Made by a program: the position numbers and the translations under genes. 64,000 bases of DNA from Jatrophihabitans sp. (GTDB taxonomy: Bacteria; Actinomycetota; Actinomycetes; Mycobacteriales; Jatrophihabitantaceae): positions 160,019 to 224,018 of the forward strand of contig DASVQQ010000010.1 in assembly GCA_036389035.1 (NCBI GenBank), given 5' to 3'. The notes under the pieces are model-generated. The model had not been told where the DNA came from. It saw only the letters and a program-made list of their open reading frames with translations, and did no database searches. Positions 15,044 to 25,136 of the stretch are shown piece after piece. Position 1 is the first letter of the stretch. Each line of letters starts with the position of its first letter.

Positions 15044-17944
15044 GTGCCGAACCTGCAGACACGGGCTGCCAAGGCTGGTGTGGTTACGCGCAATGGCCAC
15101 CCGATCGAGCCCGGAGTCCGACGTGCCCTCGGCCGGTCCTTTCGCACGGATCTGGCCGAAGTGCGGGTTCACGACGGCCCGGACGCCGCTGAGCTGGCCG
15201 AGGCCTTCGGCGTCGAGGCCTTCGCGTGTGGAAGGGATGTCTACTTCGCCGCCGGCCGGTACCGGCCCGACCGGCAGGAGGGTCTGTGGCTGCTCGCGCA
15301 TGAGGTCGCCCACGTCGTGCAGCAGGCGGCCGGGCACCCACCTGCGACCGGGACCGCCGGGGGCGCGTTCGGACAGGTCGAGCTGGAACGCGCGGCCAGC
15401 CAGGCGGCCGACCAGGTGGTAGCCGGACAGCGGGTTTCTGAGCACCTGCTCGGGGTGTCGCTTGCCGGCGCGGCGCGCCCGGACCGGCCGCGGGTGGTCC
15501 AGTTCCACAGGTCTTTCGAACACCGGGCGCTGGGTGACCTCTCGACCACCGAGCTTCGCGAGATCTCGAGGGCAGGACCGGACCGGACCCGGATTCTCAG
15601 ACGTGAGATCGCTCTGCAGCGTTTGTGGCAGAAGGACCCGGAGTCGGTGACCGAGGAGCAGGTCAAGAGCCGCTGCCCGGGCATTTCCACACTGCGCCTG
15701 CGGGAAAGCGGTCTTGTCGTCACTTACGGCGAGCTCAACGCGTTGCCGGACTACCTCGCCACCGGCGGGGTCGCGGACGCCATTCCGAAGGAGGTCCTGC
15801 TCCCCATCCTTCAATCCATCCGCCAGGAAAGCCACCTCAACTTCATCAGGCTGTTGGATCGAAAGGACGAGACGGCGTTGAAGGGCCCGGTGAACGCCGC
15901 GTCGGTGACGGCGCCCAGTCTCTACAACCTGCTGCGTTCGAGCAAGGCGTTCGACGACCTGACCAGTGGTCTGGGCCTGTACGGCACTGACCACTACAAG
16001 GCGGTCCTGCTGCGCAACGCGTGCCACTTCGCCCCGTTCTCGTGGCACCGTTGGCGGCAGTCGTACACCATGGCGATCACCCTGGCCAGGCTTGCCCATT
16101 CCGAACACGATGCTGATGAGCGGGCGCACCTGACCCGGGCCGCCTGGCTTCAGCACGGCTACGCCGATCATTTTCTGCAGGACTCGTTCGCCGCCGGACA
16201 TCTGATCAACAAGAACCTCATCATGCAGTGGTACGTGGAGTGGGCGGCCGGGCAGAAATTCACACCGGTCTTCAACTGGGAAAGCATCAAGACCATGACG
16301 GTGCGGGCGCAGCCGGGCCTGGCCGGCAGGCGGCTCTACGACCCCTATCACGCCGGCCGGTCGAATGACCCGCAGACCTCTGAGGAACAAGGCTCCTACG
16401 GCCTCCGGTTGGCCAATACGGGCCTGGTGGCAGGTGACTCGGGTGACCTGGACTCGGCATACCAGGATTACTTCGGGTTCCTGTCCAGCCTGATCACGCA
16501 GGCCGGTTCTGCCGCTATTCACGACTACTACGACGAGCACTCGTTGTGGGTCGCCTCTGTTCAGCATCCGGCGCCGTACGAGATCTGGGGAGACGGCACC
16601 CTGCTCAGCGGCGCCGACGGAGACGCCGGGGTGGTGGCGACCAGCGAGGCAGCGTCCTTGTCGCGGTTGAGCCTGCATGAGGCGCTGACGACGGGCGACA
16701 CCGAGATTGAGCTCACCGACATTCTCGACCGCTTTCCCACGAAGGTGCGCGGGCCGGGCAACCAGCTCATCGGATTGGAGGCGTGGAACGACACCCAGCG
16801 GCAGTTCTGCTTCGACAAGATCTTTCCGGAGCTGTGGGTCAGAGTGCCCGCCCTCAAGTCGCTGGAGCCGAATTTCGCCCACAACCTGTCGGTGGATCAG
16901 GATCTCGCCGTGCGCTGGAGTGCTGAGCTCAAGGAGGCGCGCCACGCGATGGTGAGCGTGCTTCCCGCCGGAAACCGGATGTACAGCGGGTCCAACGGCT
17001 ACCTCTATGAGATCGAGCCGTTGACCGGAAAGGTGCTCGACTCGCTGCTACTGGCAGGCAAGTCGGGAAGCGCCGGGCAGTGCCCGACCCGGCTGGCCAT
17101 CGATGGAAACCTGATTTTCGCAGGCATCCGCGGCGCGGTCTGCGCGGTAGCGGTCAGGCAGGCGTTTCGCCTGGCGTGGACGGCGAAACTGCCCAACGCC
17201 GGTGACACCGCCGTCAACGTCATGGTCGTCAACGGCAGGCTGCTGGCAGGCGCCAATGGCTACGTCTACGACGTCAATCCGCACGACGGCACTGTCGTCA
17301 ACTCATTGCGGCTAGGCAGCTGGATCGGTCAGGGCGACTACACGATGCGGTTGGCGGCGTGCGGCTCGACGTTGGTGGCGGGTGGGCACGGCTGGGTCTA
17401 TGGCATCGGACTTGCCGATCTCACCAAGACGTGGGAGCTGAGGCTGCCGGACTCGGGATACCGGCAAGTCGAGGTGTTGGCCTTCAACGAGCAGCTCTTC
17501 GCCGCGAGTGCCGGGCGGGCGTATCACATCGACCCGGTCGAGGGCGCCCTGGTGAAGCAGCTCCGGGTGACCAGCGCGGAGGGAATGGGCGACTACCCGA
17601 CCACCCTGGCCGCCGACATGAGCACCTTGTTCGTCGGAACGCATGGTTGCGTTCACGGATTCAACCTCGGTGAGTGGTCCGCACCGGCTTGGGCGGCCGA
17701 GCTGGCCGGCGATCGGTATTCCGTCCCGAACCTGGCGGTGGGAGGCGGTCACGTGCTGGCCGGCTCCAACGGATACGTCCTCCGGATCGATCCGGTGTCC
17801 GGCGCGGTGCTGCGCTCGATGATGGTGACCCGCAGCGCCGGCCTCGGCGACTACGAGACCAGGCTTGCCCTCAACAGCGCCAATGACGAGGTCTATGTGG
17901 GAGTTCATGGTTACGCGTACAAGCTCGCCACGGTGAACGTGTAG
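15044..17944 (+). CDS. eCIS-core (DUF4157) protein fused to phospholipase-C-like domain and beta-propeller
   Basis: This 966-aa protein has three parts. Residues about 10-110 are a DUF4157/eCIS-core domain with TDLAEVRVHDGPDAAELAEA and the HExxH site LLAHEVAHVVQQ (about 86-90); such domains are found on cargo of extracellular contractile injection systems. Residues about 300-560 are mainly helical, with HGYADHFLQDSFAAGHL (about 371-387), whose H/D spacing resembles zinc-dependent phospholipase C / P1-nuclease proteins. Residues about 640-966 contain about eight repeats of the type GSNGYLYEIEPLTGKVLDS, a PQQ-like beta-propeller. There is no signal peptide, as expected for injected cargo. No contractile-system gene is nearby. 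Domain calls are from motifs only; the catalytic activity is inferred. Confidence 0.75.
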   Translation: MPNLQTRAAKAGVVTRNGHPIEPGVRRALGRSFRTDLAEVRVHDGPDAAELAEAFGVEAFACGRDVYFAAGRYRPDRQEGLWLLAHEVAHVVQQAAGHPPATGTAGGAFGQVELERAASQAADQVVAGQRVSEHLLGVSLAGAARPDRPRVVQFHRSFEHRALGDLSTTELREISRAGPDRTRILRREIALQRLWQKDPESVTEEQVKSRCPGISTLRLRESGLVVTYGELNALPDYLATGGVADAIPKEVLLPILQSIRQESHLNFIRLLDRKDETALKGPVNAASVTAPSLYNLLRSSKAFDDLTSGLGLYGTDHYKAVLLRNACHFAPFSWHRWRQSYTMAITLARLAHSEHDADERAHLTRAAWLQHGYADHFLQDSFAAGHLINKNLIMQWYVEWAAGQKFTPVFNWESIKTMTVRAQPGLAGRRLYDPYHAGRSNDPQTSEEQGSYGLRLANTGLVAGDSGDLDSAYQDYFGFLSSLITQAGSAAIHDYYDEHSLWVASVQHPAPYEIWGDGTLLSGADGDAGVVATSEAASLSRLSLHEALTTGDTEIELTDILDRFPTKVRGPGNQLIGLEAWNDTQRQFCFDKIFPELWVRVPALKSLEPNFAHNLSVDQDLAVRWSAELKEARHAMVSVLPAGNRMYSGSNGYLYEIEPLTGKVLDSLLLAGKSGSAGQCPTRLAIDGNLIFAGIRGAVCAVAVRQAFRLAWTAKLPNAGDTAVNVMVVNGRLLAGANGYVYDVNPHDGTVVNSLRLGSWIGQGDYTMRLAACGSTLVAGGHGWVYGIGLADLTKTWELRLPDSGYRQVEVLAFNEQLFAASAGRAYHIDPVEGALVKQLRVTSAEGMGDYPTTLAADMSTLFVGTHGCVHGFNLGEWSAPAWAAELAGDRYSVPNLAVGGGHVLAGSNGYVLRIDPVSGAVLRSMMVTRSAGLGDYETRLALNSANDEVYVGVHGYAYKLATVNV

Positions 17945-17953
17945 CGCCGGCGC

Positions 17954-19397
17954 TCACAGTTCACCCAGCGCGGTCACCGGATTCTCGATGCAGTCGGCCA
18001 CGAAACGCAGGAACCCGCCGGCCACCCCGCCGTCACAGGCTCGATGGTCGAAGGCCAGCGTCAACTGGCTCACCTTGCGGATCGCCAGCGCCCCGTCGTG
18101 CACCCAGGGCCGGTCGATGATCCGGCCGAGACCGAGAATGGCCACCTCGGGGTGGTTGATGATCGCGGCCGAGCCGTCCACCCCGAAGACGCCGTAGTTG
18201 TTCACGGTGAACGTGCCGCCGGTCAGCTGCGCCGGTGTCAGCGAGCCGGCCCGGGCGGCCTCGGTGCGCTCGGTCAGCGCCGCGGACAGCTGCCGGGTCG
18301 TCAGGGTCTGCGCCCGGGGGAGCACCGGCACCAGCAGCCCGCGCGGGGTCTGGGCCGCGAACCCGAGATTGACGTCGGGCAGGATCTCGACGGCGTCGTC
18401 AGTGATCCGGCTGTTCAGCTCGCGGTACCGAACCAACCCCAGCACGCAGAACCGGGACAGCAGGGCCAGCACGCTGACCGGCTCGTCCGGCCGGGCGGCG
18501 TTCAACGCCTGGCGGGCCTCGAGCAGGCCGGTCGCGTCGACGTCGACCCAGACCGTCGCCTCCGGAATCTCCCGTCGGGACAGGCTGAGCTTGTCGGCCA
18601 TCACCCTGCGCAGCCCGGTCAGCGGCACCCGCTCGACGCCGGCCGTCCCAGCATGCGAGGGCGCGGGCGAGTCCGCGGTGGCGGCGGTTGCCTGCGGTTG
18701 CGAGCCGGGCGCGGACGAGAACGCTTCGATGTCACAACGGCGAATGACGCCCGAGGGATCGGACGGCCGGATCACGGCCAGGTCGATGCCGCGGTCACGC
18801 GCCAGCTTGCGCACCACCGGCGAGATCACCGAGGTGGCGACCAGTCGCCGACCGCCGGCGGTAGCCGGGGTGCTGGTGGCGGCGACAGCCTGCGGCAGGC
18901 CGGCCGAAGCTGCCCTGCGGCCGGCCCGGCCGCGGCGTCGCGCCGGCGCCGATGAGGTGCCATAGCCGATCAGGACGTTGCCGGAGTACTCCGATGACTC
19001 GGCGGCGCTTGACTCGACAGCGACCTGCTCGGTAGCGCCTGACTCGACAGCGACCTGCTCGGTAGCGCCTGACTCGGCAGCGGCTGACTCGGCGGCGCCG
19101 TTGGAAGCGCTGGTGCCGTTGGAAGCGTTGGTGCTGTTGGAAGGGCTGACGCCGTTGGAAGCGGCGGCGCTGACCTCCTCGACGGTGATCAGCGGGGAGC
19201 CGACCGCGATCCGCTGGCCGGGGTCGCCGAACAGCGCCGACACCTTGCCCGCGAACGGGATCGGCACTTCGACCGAGGCCTTCGCGGTCTCCACCTCGAC
19301 CACCGGCTGGTCGACGCTCACCTGGTCACCGACCGCCACCAGCCAGGTGAGGATCTCGGCGTCGGTCAGGCCCTCACCGAGGTCGGGCAGCAGGAAG

Positions 19398-19405
<8 letters not shown>
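17954..19405 (-). CDS. bkdC: Branched-chain 2-oxoacid dehydrogenase E2 (dihydrolipoyl acyltransferase)
   Basis: The 483-aa core enzyme transfers acyl groups from lipoate to CoA. It starts with a lipoyl domain (LPDLGEGLTDAEIL; lipoyl lysine in VETAKASVEVP). A long low-complexity linker with duplicated ESGATEQVAV units and Asn/Ser repeats follows. Next come a peripheral subunit-binding domain (SPVVRKLARDRGIDLAVI) and the catalytic domain ending with the His/Asp site FDHRACDGGVAGGFL. ATG 19405 overlaps the end of the E1-beta gene by 8 bp. The linker repeats are longer than usual but in frame. Last gene of the three-gene operon; no E3 gene is present. Confidence 0.92.
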
Positions 19406-20443
<1,038 letters not shown>

Positions 20444-20447
<4 letters not shown>

Positions 20448-21538
20448 GACGCCTCCGCCGCGAGTTCCTCGGCGAGCTCGGCTGCCTGGCTGCGCAGCGC
20501 GGCGGTCGGCTCGGTGTAGATGTTGGCGAACAGCTCCGCGGGGTCGGTGACCGGATCGGCGTTCATCGCCGCCCGCAGCCGGGCCGCCCGGGTCTCGCCC
20601 TCGTCGGCGATCGCCGCGATGCCGGCCTCGTCGAGCAGGCCCTGGTCCTGCAGGTAGGTCTGCAGCCGGGAGAGTGGATCGCGGGCCAGCCAGCTGGTGA
20701 CCTCGGCATCGTCGCGGTAGCGCGAGGCGTCATCGGCGTTGGTGTGCGCCTCGATCCGGTAGGTCAGCGCCTCGATCAGGGTGGGGCCTTCGCCGCGCCG
20801 GCCGCGCTCGATCGCCTCGGTGACCGCCACGTGCACCATCGCGGCGTCGTTGCCGTCGATCAGCACGCCGGGCATGCCGTACCCGATGCCCTTGTGGGCC
20901 AACGTCTCGGCCCGGGTCTGCTTGGCCAACGGCACCGAGATCGCGTAGCCGTTGTTCTGCACCAGGAACACTACCGGCGCCTGCCAGACCGCGGCGATGT
21001 TGAGCGCCTCGTGGGTGTCGCCCTCGCTGGTGGCGCCGTCGCCGAGCAGCACCACGGCCACGGTGTCCTCACCGGCCAGCCGGGCCGCGTGCGCCAGGCC
21101 GACCGCGTGCAGGGTGTTGGTGGCCAGCGGCGTGCACTGCGGGCCGGTGCGGTGCAGGTACGGGTCATAACCGCAGTGCCAGTCCCCGCGCAGCAGGGTC
21201 AGCACCTCGACCGGGTTGATGCCGCGGCTGACCAGCGCCATCGAATCCCGGTAGGTCGGAAACAGCCAGTCCCGCTGGGCCATCGCGGTCACCACCCCGA
21301 CCTGGCAGGCCTCCTGGCCGCGGGCCGAGGGATAGACCGCCAGCCGGCCCTGCTTGGTGAGCGCGGTGGCCTGGGTGTCGAAGCGGCGTCCCACCGACAT
21401 CAACCGGAACAGCTCGAGCAGCACCTCGCGGTCAGGCAACCGCGCGGGGTCGGCCGAGGTGGCGTGGCCGTCGGCGTCGATCAGGCAGCGCGGCGCCGTG
21501 GTGGGCAGGAACCCGGCGGATGGAGTGACGACAGTCAT
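20444..21538 (-). CDS. bkdA: Branched-chain 2-oxoacid dehydrogenase E1 alpha subunit
   Basis: The 364-aa thiamine-diphosphate subunit carries out decarboxylation. The ThDP motif begins GDGATSEGDTHEALNIAAVW and ends VQNNGYAIS. FPTYRDSMALVSRG and YPSARGQEACQVG are typical of branched-chain rather than pyruvate E1 proteins. ATG 21538 has no evident Shine-Dalgarno sequence. The gene opens a bkdABC operon divergent from an Lrp-type regulator. Confidence 0.94.
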
Positions 21539-21615
21539 GTGCCAAGTGTGGTGGGTCTAGAGCCGTTGATCCAGAAATGTATGGCAGCTCCAGACGATTG
21601 GCACAGAAAGCCTTG

Positions 21616-21627
21616 CTATCGTGCATT
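21616..21627 (+). promoter_or_regulatory. Probable -10 element for leaderless bkdR transcript
   Basis: TATCGT at 21616-21621 is six nt before the ATG at 21628, and no ribosome-binding site precedes that ATG. Such spacing puts transcription start at or next to the A of ATG, the leaderless arrangement common in actinobacteria. No convincing -35 element was found. Confidence 0.4.
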
Positions 21628-22119
21628 ATGTCAAAACATAAGCTTCCGCAAGCGGTTGAGGTTAGACAACCGGTCCAGCTTGATGACACCGACCGGGCAA
21701 TCGTGGCGGAACTGCGCGAGGACGGCCGGCTCTCGATGCGGGCGTTGGCTGAGAAGCTGCACATCTCCCGGGCCAGCGCCTACACCCGGGTCGAGCGGCT
21801 GGTCACCGAGGGCGTGATCACCGGTTACACCGCCTCGATCGACCCCGAACGCTACGGCTTCGGCATCTCGGCCTACGTCTACCTCAAGATCAGCCAGCAC
21901 TCCTGGAAGGCGGTCCGCCGGCAGGTGCTGCAGATTCCCGAGGTCTGGCACGGCGCGCTGGTCTCCGGGGAGAACGACCTGGTGCTGCTGGTGCGTACCC
22001 AGGACGCGGCCAGCATGCGCGAGCTGGTGCTCAACACCTTTCAGACCATGCCGGACGTGCTGGCGACCCAGACCGTGCTGATCCTGGACGAGCTGAGCGG
22101 CCCGCGAAAAAGCCTCTGA
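21628..22119 (+). CDS. bkdR: Lrp/AsnC-family regulator, probable BkdR
   Basis: The 163-aa protein has an N-terminal AsnC-type helix-turn-helix (DRAIVAELREDGRLSMRALA then ISRASAYTRVERL) and a C-terminal ligand-binding RAM domain (ISAYVYLKISQ, VSGENDLVLLVRT). It is divergent from the bkdABC operon at a distance of 89 bp. This is the standard place for BkdR, which responds to branched-chain amino acids. ATG 21628 was preferred over the upstream in-frame ATG 21577 because the domain starts after it and a -10 element fits. Confidence 0.88.
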   Translation: MSKHKLPQAVEVRQPVQLDDTDRAIVAELREDGRLSMRALAEKLHISRASAYTRVERLVTEGVITGYTASIDPERYGFGISAYVYLKISQHSWKAVRRQVLQIPEVWHGALVSGENDLVLLVRTQDAASMRELVLNTFQTMPDVLATQTVLILDELSGPRKSL

Positions 22120-22167
22120 CCCCCCGGTGGCCGCTTGCGGTGGGTGCCAACGTTTGCGATCATGAGA

Positions 22168-22199
22168 GGGCAGACCCCGGCTGTCACCGAGGTCTGCCC
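22168..22199 (-). terminator. Hairpin terminator after the 37-aa gene (and after bkdR)
   Basis: GGGCAGACC and GGTCTGCCC form a perfect 9-bp stem around a 14-nt loop. It begins 12 nt beyond the stop of the minus-strand small gene and about 50 nt beyond the stop of bkdR on the plus strand, so it could serve both. Confidence 0.65.
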
Positions 22200-22211
22200 C
22201 GAGTGGGCCGA

Positions 22212-22325
22212 TTACCGGTCCGCAAGGGTCCGGATCAGATCAGCAGTGGCCAGGATCGTCGGTGCGAGTGTTGCTAGCGCGACGCACCAGATCCTGGCTT
22301 TCTGCTTTCCTGACATTTTCGGCAT
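22212..22325 (-). CDS. 37-aa predicted single-pass membrane peptide, undescribed
   Basis: A minus-strand ATG at 22325 is preceded by an exceptionally strong ribosome-binding site, GGGAGGAGG, eight nt upstream. The 37-aa product has a basic N-terminus (MPKMSGKQKARIW), a hydrophobic helix (CVALATLAPTILATADLI) and a charged end (RTLADR). The stop lies 12 nt before a perfect hairpin terminator, and a second perfect hairpin lies just upstream of the ribosome-binding site. This full set of gene signals in the 372-bp gap between bkdR and the reductase gene argues for a real gene. Another ATG four nt upstream gives a 29-aa hydrophilic peptide in another frame, with poorer spacing. Function unknown. 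Confidence 0.6.
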   Translation of the reverse strand: MPKMSGKQKARIWCVALATLAPTILATADLIRTLADR

Positions 22326-22345
22326 CCATCTCACCTCCTCCCACA

Positions 22346-22378
22346 GCAGGACCGCGTACCGGATTGCCGCGGTCCTGC
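22346..22378 (-). promoter_or_regulatory. 11-bp perfect hairpin in the leader of the 37-aa gene
   Basis: GCAGGACCGCG (22346-22356) and CGCGGTCCTGC (22368-22378) form an 11-bp stem with an 11-nt loop. On the minus strand its 3' side ends two to three nt before the GGGAGGAGG ribosome-binding site of the small gene. It could be an operator or an RNA element controlling translation. Confidence 0.55.
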
Positions 22379-22491
22379 CAGGGGAGGGGGCGTGGCGATC
22401 CTGGCACGGCGCGCCGGAGGATCTCGCTGTCTATGCACAGCACCTGCCGCCAGGGCGCGTAAGCGTTTTTGCGCTGCTTAGACTGCTGTGT

Positions 22492-23322
22492 ATGACAGTT
22501 CCTGCTCTGGCTATGAACAACGGCGTCCAGATTCCGCAGCTCGGCTTCGGGGTGTTCCTGGTGCCCGACACCGAGACCAAGGCTGCCGTCCAGACCGCGC
22601 TGGAGGCCGGTTACCGGCACATCGACACCGCGAAGCTGTACCAGAACGAGGCCGGCGTCGGGGCGGCGATCGCGGAGTCGGGCATCCCCCGCGACGAGCT
22701 CTTCGTGACCACCAAGGTGTGGAACTCCGAGCAGGGCTTCGACCCGGCGATCGCCTCTTTCGAGGCGTCGATGGACCGGCTGGGCCTGGACCTGCTGGAT
22801 CTGCTGCTGATCCACTGGCCGGCGCCGGACCTCAACCGCTACGTCGACACCTGGCGGGCCCTGGAGAAGCTCTACGCCGAGGGCCGGGTGCGCGCGATCG
22901 GCGTCTCCAACTTTCAGCCCGCCCACCTGCAGCGGCTGTTCGACGAGACCTCGGTGGTTCCGGCGATCAACCAGATCGAGCTGCACCCGCTGCTGCCGCA
23001 GTCCGAGCTGCGCGCCTTCCACGCCGAGCACGGAATCCTCACCGAGGCCTGGGCCCCGCTGGCTCAGGGCGGCAGCGTGCTGACCGACCCGGTGATCGCT
23101 CAGATCGGCGAACGCCTGGGCAAGAGCCCGGCCCAGGTGATCCTGCGCTGGCATATCGAGCTGGGCAACGTGGTGATCCCGAAGTCGGTGACACCGTCGC
23201 GGATCCGGGAGAACCTCGACGTCTTCGACTTCGAGCTGACCGCGGAGGACCGGAGCGCGATCGACGGGCTGGAGACCGGTGATCGGATCGGCCCGGACCC
23301 CGACACCTTCAGCCGGGTCTGA
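22492..23322 (+). CDS. Aldo/keto reductase
   Basis: The 276-aa NADPH-dependent reductase belongs to the AKR5-like bacterial group (2,5-diketo-gluconate reductase relatives). The catalytic tetrad is present: Asp and Tyr in YRHIDTAKLYQNE, Lys in TTKVWN, His in LIHWPAP. NADPH-site residues are in VIPKSVTPSRIREN. ATG 22492 has no ribosome-binding site, but TAGACT lies at 22479-22484, seven nt before it, which suggests a leaderless transcript. The frame is open far upstream, but that part overlaps the small gene and is not coding. Physiological substrate unknown. Confidence 0.9.
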   Translation: MTVPALAMNNGVQIPQLGFGVFLVPDTETKAAVQTALEAGYRHIDTAKLYQNEAGVGAAIAESGIPRDELFVTTKVWNSEQGFDPAIASFEASMDRLGLDLLDLLLIHWPAPDLNRYVDTWRALEKLYAEGRVRAIGVSNFQPAHLQRLFDETSVVPAINQIELHPLLPQSELRAFHAEHGILTEAWAPLAQGGSVLTDPVIAQIGERLGKSPAQVILRWHIELGNVVIPKSVTPSRIRENLDVFDFELTAEDRSAIDGLETGDRIGPDPDTFSRV

Positions 23323-23334
23323 GCCGGGACAGCG

Positions 23335-25011
23335 TCAGGAACGCAGGGCGGCGGCCACGATCTCACGGGCCTCGTCCTGGATCCGCGCCAGCTGATCCGG
23401 CCCGTCGAAGGACTCGGCGTAGAGCTTGTAGACGTCCTCGGTGCCCGACGGGCGGGCGGCGAACCAGCCGCGCTCGGTGGTCACCTTCAGGCCGCCGATG
23501 GCAGCGCCGTTGCCGGGAGCGGTAGTCAGCCGCCCGGTGATCGGCTCGCCGGCCAGGGTCGAGGCCGTCACCTGCGACGGCGAGAGCTTGGCCAGCACCG
23601 CTTTCTGCTGCCGGGTGGCCGGCGAGTCGATCCGCGCGTAGGCCGGCTCGCCGAACTTCGCGGTCAGCTGCCGGTAATGCTGCGAGGGCGACCGGCCGGT
23701 GGTGGCCAGGATCTCCGAGGCGAGCAGGCACAGGATGATGCCGTCCTTGTCGGTGGTCCAGACGCTGCCGTCGCGTTGCAGGAACGAGGCGCCGGCCGAC
23801 TCCTCGCCGCCGAAGCCGACCGAGCCGTCGAGCAGGCCCGGGACGAACCACTTGAACCCGACCGGCACCTCGATCAGCCGCCGGCCCAGGTCGGCCGCGA
23901 CCCGGTCGATCATCGACGAGCTGACCAGGGTCTTGCCGATCGCGGCGTCGGCCTGCCAGCCGGGCCGGTTGGCGTACAGGTAGCCGATGGCCACCGACAG
24001 GAAGTAGTTCGGGTTCATCAGCCCGCCGTCGGGGGTCACGATGCCGTGCCGGTCGGAGTCGGTGTCGTTGCCGGTGGCGATGTCATAGAGGGTGGCGCCG
24101 CTGCTGTCGGCCTGCATCCGCTGGATCAACGAGGCCATCGCCGCCGGCGAGGAGCAGTCCATCCGGATCTTGCCGTCCCAGTCCAGGGTCATGAAACCGA
24201 ACTGAGGATCGACGTCGGGGTTCACCACCGTCAGGTCGAGGCCGTAGCGCGACCCGATCTCGCCCCAGTAGGCCACCGACGCCCCGCCGAGCGGGTCGGC
24301 CCCGATCCGGACGCCGGCGGACCGGATCGCCTCGAGGTCGAGCACGTCGGCCAGCGCGCTCACGTAGGCGTCGAGGAAGTCGAAACCCTGGACGTGCTCC
24401 GATGCCATCGCGCGCTCGTACGGGATCCGCTTGATCTTGGCCGCCCCGGCAGCCAGCAACTCGTTCGCCCGGTCCTGGATCCAGCCGGTGATGTCGGTGC
24501 CGGCCGGTCCGCCGTTCGACGGGTTGTACTTGAAGCCGCCGTCGCCGGGCGGGTTGTGCGAGGGGGTGACCACCACGCCGTCGGCCAGCCCGGCCCCGGC
24601 GCCGCTGCCCCGGCCGGCGTTGTAGGCCAGGATCGCCCGGGACACCGCGGGGGTGGGGGTGTAGCCCTGCCGGGAGTCGACCCGCACGCCGACCTCGTGC
24701 GCGGCGAACACCTCGAGCGCGGAGCGGACCGCGGGCTCGGACAGCGCGTGGCTGTCCGCGCCCAGGTAGAGCGGGCCGTCGATGCCGTGAGCGCCGCGGT
24801 ACTCGCAGATCGCCTGGCTGGTGGCCAGGATGTGGTCCTCGTTGAAGGTGGTGCTCAGCGACGAGCCCCGGTGCCCGGAGGTGCCGAAGCTGACCCGCTG
24901 CTCGGCGGCTGAGACGTCCGGGTGCAGCTGGTAGTAAGCCTCGATGAGGCTGCTGATGTCGACGAGGTCTTCGGCGGCGGCCGGCAGCCCGGCGCGGGAG
25001 GGATTCGGCAT
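23335..25011 (-). CDS. pgm: Phosphoglucomutase (alpha-D-glucose phosphate-specific)
   Basis: The 558-aa enzyme interconverts glucose-1-phosphate and glucose-6-phosphate. The start [11 protein letters not shown] and [20 protein letters not shown] fit this family. The phosphoserine loop is [17 protein letters not shown], the metal loop has [17 protein letters not shown], and the phosphate-binding end has [18 protein letters not shown] 25011 has GAAGG four nt upstream; a TTG four codons earlier also keeps the frame. Convergent with the aldo/keto reductase (12-bp gap) and divergent from xylA. Confidence 0.94.
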   Translation of the reverse strand: MPNPSRAGLPAAAEDLVDISSLIEAYYQLHPDVSAAEQRVSFGTSGHRGSSLSTTFNEDHILATSQAICEYRGAHGIDGPLYLGADSHALSEPAVRSALEVFAAHEVGVRVDSRQGYTPTPAVSRAILAYNAGRGSGAGAGLADGVVVTPSHNPPGDGGFKYNPSNGGPAGTDITGWIQDRANELLAAGAAKIKRIPYERAMASEHVQGFDFLDAYVSALADVLDLEAIRSAGVRIGADPLGGASVAYWGEIGSRYGLDLTVVNPDVDPQFGFMTLDWDGKIRMDCSSPAAMASLIQRMQADSSGATLYDIATGNDTDSDRHGIVTPDGGLMNPNYFLSVAIGYLYANRPGWQADAAIGKTLVSSSMIDRVAADLGRRLIEVPVGFKWFVPGLLDGSVGFGGEESAGASFLQRDGSVWTTDKDGIILCLLASEILATTGRSPSQHYRQLTAKFGEPAYARIDSPATRQQKAVLAKLSPSQVTASTLAGEPITGRLTTAPGNGAAIGGLKVTTERGWFAARPSGTEDVYKLYAESFDGPDQLARIQDEAREIVAAALRS

Positions 25012-25064
25012 GCCTTCGATCAAACCACTTCGACGCCCGGGGCCGGACGGCCCGTTTTGCGGGG

Positions 25065-25092
25065 TTGCTCTGCAGGCTCCTTTCGGTAAGGT
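25065..25092 (+). promoter_or_regulatory. Predicted xylA promoter
   Basis: TTGCTC (25065-25070) and TAAGGT (25087-25092) are separated by 16 bp and lie about 45 bp upstream of the xylA start. They resemble actinobacterial housekeeping promoters. Confidence 0.5.
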
Positions 25093-25102
25093 GCAGAGGG
25101 TA

Positions 25103-25123
25103 AGTTCAATGCCTAAACAAACT
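25103..25123. promoter_or_regulatory. Candidate ROK-repressor operator upstream of xylA
   Basis: AGTTCAATGCCTAAACAAACT lies between the predicted promoter and the ribosome-binding site of xylA. Its AGTT...AACT ends are complementary and it is AT-rich in a GC-rich setting, as are binding sites of xylose-type ROK repressors. A ROK regulator gene closes the same cassette. The overlap with early transcribed sequence would let it act as a roadblock. Confidence 0.45.
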
Positions 25124-25136
25124 GGAGCAGGACACC

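Noticed and set aside
14912..16945. A 677-codon open frame antisense to the eCIS-core gene
   Set aside because: It has no domain-like sequence or start signals; long antisense frames are expected in high-GC genes, and the plus-strand frame has clear domains.
22240..22329. A 29-aa frame from ATG 22329, overlapping the 37-aa gene in another frame
   Set aside because: Spacing to the ribosome-binding site is shorter than optimal and the peptide is hydrophilic without features; the 37-aa frame fits the terminator and spacing better.
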